Below are positions 58,218 through 64,000 of a DNA stretch of 64,000 nt, piece after piece (the stretch's first letter is position 1; the number at the start of each line of letters is the position of its first letter). The notes under the pieces are model-generated. The model was not told where the DNA came from. It ran no database searches and saw only the letters and a program-made list of their open reading frames with translations. Source of the stretch: Acidovorax soli (GTDB taxonomy: Bacteria; Pseudomonadota; Gammaproteobacteria; Burkholderiales; Burkholderiaceae_C); assembly GCF_014207955.1 (NCBI RefSeq), contig NZ_JACHLK010000005.1:62001-126000 (forward strand), in the 5' to 3' direction. The position numbers were made by a program, and so were the translations under genes.

Positions 58218-61200
58218 TCACGCCGCTGGGGGTTGCTCGAACGGGAGCTTCATCGCCGAGAGGTCGCGGCGGGTTTCCACCAGCACCAGCGGGCCTTCGT
58301 CGATCACCACCACGGGTGGACGCTCGCGCGGCACATGGATGGGCTTGGGCTCTGCCGCGATCGCGGCCTGTGCGGCAGCGATCTTGGCGGCATCGGAGTT
58401 CACCCACTGCAGGCCCGACGATTCGGCGACCTGGTGCAGCTCGGCGAGCGGCAGGGTGAAGGCCTGCACGCGGGGCAGGCCGGTGGCGGGGGCTGGCGCA
58501 GCCACCACGGGCGCGGCGGCTGCCGGCACGGGGGCGGCCACAGGCGCTGCCACGGGTGCGGGCGCGGCGGCAACCGGGGCTGGAGCGCTCTCAGCCACTG
58601 GTGCCGCGACCGGGGCTGCTGCCACGGGTGCTGCGGCTTCGGCGGGGGCGCTGAAGTAGCTGCGGCGGGGGGCTTCCTCCTGAGGCGCAGGGGCCGCAGC
58701 CGCCGAGGTGTCGAAGTCCAGCAGCGGGGCGGCTGCCGGTGCGGCTGCGCCCTCGGCGTTCTCGCGCGGACCGCGCTCGCCGCGTTCGCGGCGGTCGCGG
58801 CCATAGCGGTCGCGCGAACGGCGCTCGCGGCGCTGCTCTTCGCTGCCCGCTGCGCTGTTGGCCGACTCGTTGCCGGTCAGGTCCAGGTCGGGCAGCAGTG
58901 CCAGCGGCGAGGTGTCGGCGAAATCGCCTGCCGGTGCGGCCTGCTCGGCGCCCTCAGCATTGCGGGGCGTGCGCTCACCGCGCTCGCCACGTTCGCGGCG
59001 GCCGGAGCCGTCACCGCGCTCGCGGCGGGGGCCGCGCTCACCACGGGGGGGCTGGCCGGCGTTGGCATCGTTGCCACTGCCGATCGGGCCTTCCACCTGG
59101 GCGCCGGCCACGGCGGCAGCCTGCTCGCCATTCAGTGCGTTGGCGTTGGCCTGGTTGCGGTTGTCGCCATCGTTGCGGCCACGGCCATTGCGGCCACCGC
59201 GTCCTTCACGGCCCTCGCGGCCTTCGCCACCTTCACGCGGTGGGCGATTGCCCTGGCCTTCGGCGTCGCGCGGTGCACGGCCTTCGGCCGGGCGCTCGCC
59301 GCGGCGGCCACGGCCTTCTGCGGCGCCTTCGCGGTTGCCACCGTCACGGCCGCCGCCTTCGCGCTGGCCTTCGCTGCGGCCAGGCGCGTCGCGGTTGCTG
59401 CGGCGTCCGCCACGGTTTTCGCCACGGCCATCGCGGCGGGGTTCACGGGCCGGGGCCGCCTCTGCAGCAGGTGCGGGCGCGGGGGCCGGTGCTGCCACCG
59501 GCGCTGGCGCGGGGGCAGCGCCACCGAACAGGCTTCCGATGCTGCTCTTGAGCCAGGCAAAAAAGCCTTGCTCCTGCGGTGCGGCCGGGGCGGCAGCAGC
59601 CGGTGCCGGTGCGGGCGTGGGGGCTGCGGCAGGCGTGGCGGCAGGGCGCTGGCCTTGCTGGCCTGCGCGCGGTGGGCGTGCCGCGCCTTCGGGGCGGGGC
59701 TCGACCTGCGGGGCCGGGGCGTCGGGCAGCACACCCTTGATCACCGGGGTCTGCTTGTTGGTGGGTTCCTGCGAGCGGCGCGTCACCGAGGTGGGGTCTT
59801 CCACGTCTTCGGCAAGCTTGTAGCTGGCCTCGATGTGGTCCAGGCGCGGGTCGTCGTGCTTGAGGCGTTCCAGGCGGTAGTTGGGGGTTTCCAGCGTCTT
59901 GTTGGGCACCATCAGCACGGCCACGCGCTGCTTGAGCTCGATCTTGGCGATCTCGGTGCGCTTTTCGTTGAGCAGGAACGAGGCCACTTCCACCGGCACC
60001 TGGCAGTGCACGGCGGCCGTGTTGTCCTTCATCGACTCTTCCTGGATGATGCGCAGGATCTGCAGGGCCGAGGATTCGGTGTCGCGGATGTGGCCCGAGC
60101 CGCCGCAGCGGGGGCAGGGGATGGACGAACCTTCGGACAGCGCGGGCTTCAGGCGCTGGCGGCTCATCTCCATGAGGCCGAACTTGCTGATGGTGCCGAA
60201 CTGCACGCGGGCGCGGTCCTGGCGCAGCGCGTCGCGCAGGCGGTTTTCCACTTCGCGGCGGTTCTTGCTCTCCTCCATGTCGATGAAGTCGATCACGATC
60301 AGGCCGCCCAGGTCGCGCAGGCGCATCTGGCGCGCCACTTCGTCGGCGGCTTCCAGGTTGGTGCGGGTGGCGGTTTCCTCGATGTCGCCGCCCTTGATGG
60401 CGCGGGCCGAGTTCACGTCCACGCTGACCAGCGCTTCGGTGTGGTCGATCACGATGGCGCCGCCCGAGGGCAGCTGCACGGTGCGGGCGTAGGCCGATTC
60501 GATCTGGTGCTCGATCTGGAAGCGGCTGAACAGGGCGGCGTCGTCGCGGTAGCGCTTCACGCGGGCGGCATGCTCGGGCATGACGTGCGCCATGAACTGC
60601 TGCGCCTGTTCGTAGATGTCGTCGGTGTCGATGAGGATGTCACCGATGTCGCTGTTGAAGTAGTCGCGGATCGCGCGGATCACCAGGCTCGATTCCTGGT
60701 AGATCAGGAAGGCGCCCTTGCCACCCTTGGCGGCGCCGTCGATGGCGTTCCACAGCTTGAGCAGGTAGTTCAGGTCCCACTGCAGTTCGGGCGCGGTGCG
60801 GCCGATGCCGGCGGTGCGCGCGATGATGGACATGCCGTTGGGGTATTCCAGCTGGTCCATCGCCTCCTTGAGCTCGGCGCGGTCTTCGCCCTCGATGCGG
60901 CGCGATACGCCACCACCACGGGGGTTGTTGGGCATCAGCACCACATAGCGGCCGGCCAGCGAGACGAAGGTGGTCAGGGCAGCGCCCTTGTTGCCGCGCT
61001 CTTCCTTTTCGACCTGGACCAGCAGTTCCTGGCCTTCGCGGATCACTTCGTTGATGCGCGCCTGGCTGGGCGAGACACCCGGGGCGAAGTAGCTGCGCGA
61101 GATTTCCTTGAATGGCAGGAAGCCGTGGCGGTCTTCGCCGTAGTCGACGAAGCAGGCTTCCAGCGAGGGCTCGACGCGCGTGACGACGGCCTTGTAGATG

Positions 61201-61319
61201 TTGCCCTTGCGCTGCTCGCGCCCCTCGATCTCGATCTCATAGTCGAGGAGCTTTTGTCCGTCGACGATGGCCAGGCGCCGTTCTTCGGGCTGCGTGGCGT
61301 TGATGAGCATCCGCTTCAT
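58218..61319 (-). CDS. rne: Ribonuclease E
   Basis: A 1033-residue endoribonuclease that processes rRNA, tRNA and mRNA and scaffolds the degradosome. The N-terminal S1 domain ([21 protein letters not shown], residues about 40-120) precedes the RNase-H-like and DNase-I-like catalytic region. Catalytic aspartates lie in [10 protein letters not shown] and LIVIDFIDM. The zinc-link is [15 protein letters not shown]. The C-terminal half from about residue 520 is disordered, rich in Pro/Ala and in Arg/Gly/Glu segments, as expected for RNA binding and partner docking. The long leader upstream fits autoregulated rne genes. It is divergent from rluC, a classic arrangement. Confidence 0.98.
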   Translation of the reverse strand: MKRMLINATQPEERRLAIVDGQKLLDYEIEIEGREQRKGNIYKAVVTRVEPSLEACFVDYGEDRHGFLPFKEISRSYFAPGVSPSQARINEVIREGQELLVQVEKEERGNKGAALTTFVSLAGRYVVLMPNNPRGGGVSRRIEGEDRAELKEAMDQLEYPNGMSIIARTAGIGRTAPELQWDLNYLLKLWNAIDGAAKGGKGAFLIYQESSLVIRAIRDYFNSDIGDILIDTDDIYEQAQQFMAHVMPEHAARVKRYRDDAALFSRFQIEHQIESAYARTVQLPSGGAIVIDHTEALVSVDVNSARAIKGGDIEETATRTNLEAADEVARQMRLRDLGGLIVIDFIDMEESKNRREVENRLRDALRQDRARVQFGTISKFGLMEMSRQRLKPALSEGSSIPCPRCGGSGHIRDTESSALQILRIIQEESMKDNTAAVHCQVPVEVASFLLNEKRTEIAKIELKQRVAVLMVPNKTLETPNYRLERLKHDDPRLDHIEASYKLAEDVEDPTSVTRRSQEPTNKQTPVIKGVLPDAPAPQVEPRPEGAARPPRAGQQGQRPAATPAAAPTPAPAPAAAAPAAPQEQGFFAWLKSSIGSLFGGAAPAPAPVAAPAPAPAPAAEAAPAREPRRDGRGENRGGRRSNRDAPGRSEGQREGGGRDGGNREGAAEGRGRRGERPAEGRAPRDAEGQGNRPPREGGEGREGREGRGGRNGRGRNDGDNRNQANANALNGEQAAAVAGAQVEGPIGSGNDANAGQPPRGERGPRRERGDGSGRRERGERGERTPRNAEGAEQAAPAGDFADTSPLALLPDLDLTGNESANSAAGSEEQRRERRSRDRYGRDRRERGERGPRENAEGAAAPAAAPLLDFDTSAAAAPAPQEEAPRRSYFSAPAEAAAPVAAAPVAAPVAESAPAPVAAAPAPVAAPVAAPVPAAAAPVVAAPAPATGLPRVQAFTLPLAELHQVAESSGLQWVNSDAAKIAAAQAAIAAEPKPIHVPRERPPVVVIDEGPLVLVETRRDLSAMKLPFEQPPAA

Positions 61320-61910
61320 GATGCGATTCCTTCTTGTGTTTCGCGGTGGGCAGCGGCGCAGCCATCAGGCCTTGCGCGGGCTGCCACCCGCAGTTCCAAA
61401 CCATTGAACAAGCTCTACAGGAGCCGTGAATGCCTGGACTGACGCGTCGAAACGAAGGGAATTGCCGGGGATGCCGAAAGCCTGCCGCGCGTTAGCGCGG
61501 CAGCAAAAGGCAGGGGCGCGTGGAAGGGGGCGAGTGGGAGAGGCGCAGTTTTGCCACGAACAAGGCGGCTGGTTGCGCTTGCCGGGTGGCTGCCACAGGC
61601 CCTTGCCATTGCGCGCGCATGGCCAGGGGCATGCGCCACCGCCACAAGGTCACAATCCAGGCCATCAACAACCACATGCTCGCTTCGATCCGCTGGCAGA
61701 CCTTGCCCTGGTGGGGCGCATCTGCCAGCTTGGGGGATTCCGTATCAGTGTTTCAATCTGTCAGCCCGCCGGCTGGCACCCAGGCCATTGCAGGCATCTG
61801 GCCTGCAATCTGCGTGGGCGACACCCGCTGGCATCGACCGGCCTGCGCACGTGTGGCGGTCGTGTGGACTAAACTCCAGACAAATCAACCACTTACACAG
61901 CAACGCGCAG
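61320..61910 (-). other. 591-bp rne-rluC divergent region with long rne leader
   Basis: Most of this gap is probably the 5' untranslated leader of rne, as in E. coli, where it mediates autoregulation. A perfect 9-bp stem (CTGCCGCGC at 61482-61490, loop GTTA, GCGCGGCAG at 61495-61503) lies about 165 nt upstream of the rne start. The rluC promoter should lie near 61850-61900, where the sequence is AT-richer. No convincing small open reading frame is seen. Confidence 0.6.
61482..61503. promoter_or_regulatory. 9-bp stem-loop in the rne leader
   Basis: A perfect stem with a GTTA loop (TAAC on the minus strand). It may correspond to the structured leader hairpin through which RNase E senses its own level in related systems. 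It has no T-tract, so it is unlikely to be a terminator. Confidence 0.5.
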
Positions 61911-62918
61911 GTGAAACACATTATAGGGGGCAAACCGCCGTCCGGCCCTGCCCCGGCTTCCAACCCGCCGGCCGCCCGGCTCGTCGAGGTCGACGAGGAC
62001 TCGGCGGGCCAGCGCCTCGATAACTTTTTGATACGCCACCTCAAGGGTGTGCCCAAGACGCATGTCTACCGCATCATCCGCAGCGGCGAGGTGCGCATCA
62101 ATAAGGGCCGTGCCAGCGCCGACACCCGGGTGGAGGCGGGGGATGTGGTGCGCCTGCCGCCCGTGCGCGTCTCCGACAAGGTGGCGGAGAAGGCCGAGCG
62201 CCCCGCGCCCGCGCGCGAATTTCCCATCCTGCTCGAAGACGAGCACCTGATCGCCCTGGACAAGCCGGCCGGCGTGGCCGTGCATGGCGGCAGCGGGGTG
62301 AGCTTCGGCGTGATCGAGCAATTGCGCCAGGCCCGGCCCGGCACGAAGTTCCTGGAGCTGGTGCACCGGCTGGACCGCGACACCTCGGGGATCCTGCTAG
62401 TGGCCAAGAAGCGCTCGGCGCTCACGCACCTGCAGGACCAGTTCCGCGAGCGCGAAACCGGCAAGACCTACCTGGCCCTGGTCACGGGGGTGTGGGCTGC
62501 CAACAACAAGGTCATCGACCTGCCGCTGCACAAGTACCTGCAGGCCGATGGCGAGCGCCGCGTGCGCGTGACCACGGCCGACGACCCCGAGGGCATGCGC
62601 TCCATCACCCTGGTCAAGGTGCGTCAGAAGGTGCCGGCGCGCCAGGAACAGGGCCTGCCGGCCATGAGCTTGCTGGAGGTGACCATCAAGACCGGGCGCA
62701 CCCACCAGATCCGGGTGCACCTGGCCAGCCAGGGGCACGCCATCGTGGGGGATGACAAGTACGGCGACTTCGAGCTGAACAAACGCTTGCAGAAGCTGGG
62801 CATGCGGCGCATGTTCCTGCACGCCTGGAGGTTACAGTTCAACCACCCGGCCAGCGGCGAGCGCGTGGCACTGAATGCCGAATTGCCGCCCGAACTGGCC
62901 GAATTTGTCCCTTCCTGA
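61911..62918 (+). CDS. rluC: 23S rRNA pseudouridine synthase, RluC type
   Basis: A 335-residue enzyme that isomerises uridines 955, 2504 and 2580 (E. coli numbering) in 23S rRNA. An S4 RNA-binding domain (GQRLDNFLIRHLKGVPKTHVYRIIRSGEVRINK, about 33-65) precedes the catalytic core with the motif HRLDRDTSG (Asp 155) and the typical IKTGRTHQIRVHLASQGHAIVGD. The GTG start at 61911 is chosen because the conserved sequence begins soon after; upstream in-frame sequence is the intergenic leader. It is divergent from rne and followed 20 bp later by a HAD phosphatase gene. Confidence 0.95.
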   Translation: MKHIIGGKPPSGPAPASNPPAARLVEVDEDSAGQRLDNFLIRHLKGVPKTHVYRIIRSGEVRINKGRASADTRVEAGDVVRLPPVRVSDKVAEKAERPAPAREFPILLEDEHLIALDKPAGVAVHGGSGVSFGVIEQLRQARPGTKFLELVHRLDRDTSGILLVAKKRSALTHLQDQFRERETGKTYLALVTGVWAANNKVIDLPLHKYLQADGERRVRVTTADDPEGMRSITLVKVRQKVPARQEQGLPAMSLLEVTIKTGRTHQIRVHLASQGHAIVGDDKYGDFELNKRLQKLGMRRMFLHAWRLQFNHPASGERVALNAELPPELAEFVPS

Positions 62919-62938
62919 CCGACCGATCGACTGCCTGC

Positions 62939-63610
62939 ATGCGCCCCACGTCCCGCCCCCGCCGTTTCGACCTGATTGCCTTCGACTGGGATGGCACCTT
63001 GTTCGATTCCACCCAGATCATCGTGCGCTGCATCCAGGCGGCCGTGAAGGACGTGGGCGGCAAGGTGCCCACGGACGAGGCGGCCTCGTACGTGATCGGC
63101 ATGGCGCTGATGCAGGCGCTGGCCCACGCGGCGCCCGACGTGCCGCCCGAGAAATACCCCGAGCTGGGCAACCGCTACCGTTTCCACTACCTGCAGCACC
63201 AGGGCGATCTGAGCCTGTTCGAGGGCGTGCTGCCCATGCTGGCCGACCTGCGCGATGCCGGGCACCTGCTCACGGTGGCCACCGGCAAGAGCCGGCGCGG
63301 CCTGGACGAGGTGCTGCACTCCAAGGACCTCAAGGGCGTGTTCGATGGCTCGCGCACGGCCGACCAGACGGCCGGCAAGCCCCACCCGCTGATGCTGCAG
63401 GAGCTGATGGCCGAGTTCGATGTGCCGCCCGAGCGCGTGCTCATGATCGGCGACACCACGCACGACCTGCAGATGGCGCTGAACGCCGGCTGTCCCAGCG
63501 TGGGCGTGAGCTACGGGGCGCACGAGCCCGATGCATTCCATGCACTGCAGCCGCTCGCCGTGGCCCATTCCGTGCGCGAGTTGCACGACTGGCTGCTGGC
63601 CAACGCTTGA
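62939..63610 (+). CDS. HAD-IA family hydrolase (phosphoglycolate phosphatase-like)
   Basis: A 223-residue HAD phosphatase. Motif I is AFDWDGTLFDS (nucleophile Asp 16, acid Asp 18), motif II TVATGKS, motif III GKPHPLML and motif IV IGDTTHDLQMA. The helical cap lies between motifs I and II (about residues 22-85). The sequence matches the Gph-like group, which hydrolyses phosphoglycolate and related compounds. It lies between rluC and the Rieske gene with 20-bp and 8-bp gaps, so the three are probably one transcript. The exact substrate is not predictable. Confidence 0.93.
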   Translation: MRPTSRPRRFDLIAFDWDGTLFDSTQIIVRCIQAAVKDVGGKVPTDEAASYVIGMALMQALAHAAPDVPPEKYPELGNRYRFHYLQHQGDLSLFEGVLPMLADLRDAGHLLTVATGKSRRGLDEVLHSKDLKGVFDGSRTADQTAGKPHPLMLQELMAEFDVPPERVLMIGDTTHDLQMALNAGCPSVGVSYGAHEPDAFHALQPLAVAHSVRELHDWLLANA

Positions 63611-63618
63611 GCGCCACC

Positions 63619-63999
63619 ATGACGACCCCGGTCGAGTCCCACGCCATTCCCTTGTGCAACAGCGTCGAGCTGGTCGATGGCGGGTTGGCCGTGCCCTTCG
63701 ACCTGGTCTATGCCGGCCAGACCTGCCGGGCCTTTGCTATCCGCTACCGCGGCGCGCCGCATGCCTACCTGAACCGCTGCACCCATGTGGCGATGGAGAT
63801 GGATTACCAGCCGGGCCGCTTTTTCGACGACAGCGGCAACTGGCTGCTGTGTGCCACGCATGGCGCGGCCTACCTGCCCGACACGGGCCAGTGCGCGGGC
63901 GGGCCCTGCCGGGGTGGCCTGGTGAAGATCACCCTGTCGGAGTCCGGTGGCGTGGTGCACTGGCATACTGCGTACAACCTGCAGCCGGTCGAGTTCTAG
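63619..63999 (+). CDS. Rieske [2Fe-2S] protein
   Basis: A 126-residue stand-alone Rieske ferredoxin. Ligands are Cys 54 and His 56 in NRCTHVAMEMD and Cys 78 and His 81 in LLCATHGAAY. Two further cysteines (GQCAGGPCRG, 92 and 97) follow and could form a disulfide or another site. Soluble Rieske proteins of this size carry electrons to oxygenases or act in unknown redox roles; no oxygenase is adjacent. It follows the HAD gene by 8 bp. The stop codon ends one base before the window edge, so the gene is complete. ATG 63619 starts the conserved domain. Confidence 0.92.
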   Translation: MTTPVESHAIPLCNSVELVDGGLAVPFDLVYAGQTCRAFAIRYRGAPHAYLNRCTHVAMEMDYQPGRFFDDSGNWLLCATHGAAYLPDTGQCAGGPCRGGLVKITLSESGGVVHWHTAYNLQPVEF

Positions 64000-64000
64000 A

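Noticed and set aside
58206..61442. 1078-codon open frame antisense to rne
   Set aside because: It is the complement of the RNase E gene; the apparent hydrophobic repeats reflect the Ala/Pro and Arg-rich tail of RNase E read backwards.
1..64000. tRNA, rRNA, CRISPR array or insertion sequence
   Set aside because: I saw no cloverleaf-like stretch with a CCA end, no rRNA-like sequence, no regularly spaced repeats and no transposase-like protein anywhere in the window.

Overview
The window is a GC-rich (about two thirds by eye), densely coded bacterial chromosome segment. The gene set fits a betaproteobacterium, most likely a member of the Comamonadaceae (Acidovorax/Delftia-like). The reasons are the Bug-family binding protein, the divergent rne-rluC pair, the FecI/FecR/TonB-receptor iron module, many IclR/LysR-controlled catabolic loci, and a dispersed intergenic hairpin repeat. 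The placement is inference from gene content. About 53 protein genes are supported. I see no rRNA, tRNA, CRISPR array, insertion sequence or prophage.

Layout. 0-7 kb: orphan Bug binding protein, CHASE-GGDEF diguanylate cyclase, SGNH hydrolase, OpgC-type membrane acyltransferase and large catalase KatE. 7.2-17 kb: a cell-envelope locus with a 1995-residue thioester alpha-2-macroglobulin (A2M), three small genes and penicillin-binding protein 1C. 17-24 kb: Cache-PAS-PAS-GGDEF cyclase, EamA transporter, FMN-dependent alpha-hydroxy-acid dehydrogenase, HTH protein and S15-type lipoprotein hydrolase. 24-28.3 kb: TonB receptor, FecR and FecI behind a Fur-box-like site. 28.4-30 kb: a second EamA transporter and a small cytochrome c.

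30-35 kb is an extracytoplasmic redox cluster: ECF sigma factor, RskA-like anti-sigma factor, DUF3034 outer-membrane protein, exported truncated haemoglobin, cupredoxin-like protein and diheme cytochrome c. It is punctuated by three copies of an intergenic repeat whose main hairpin stem differs between copies by compensating changes around a constant loop. 35.3-43.2 kb is a seven-gene operon: a PotABCD-type ABC importer plus a three-subunit FAD/[2Fe-2S] amine or imino-acid dehydrogenase. It is transcribed divergently from an IclR regulator across an AT-rich region with an 11-bp inverted repeat. 43-47 kb holds a MAPEG protein, two LysR regulators and two GNAT acetyltransferases.

47-53.8 kb is an amino-acid catabolic operon (antiquitin-type aldehyde dehydrogenase, FAD oxidase, orphan binding protein, aminotransferase, ThDP enzyme), probably controlled by the divergent LysR gene. 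53.8-64 kb carries housekeeping genes: dinB, a small membrane protein, queF, a prolyl-4-hydroxylase-like dioxygenase, yaaA, rne with a long structured leader, rluC, a HAD phosphatase and a Rieske protein. The most unusual signals are the covarying repeat with its redox cluster, and the A2M/PBP1C locus with its uncharacterised middle genes.
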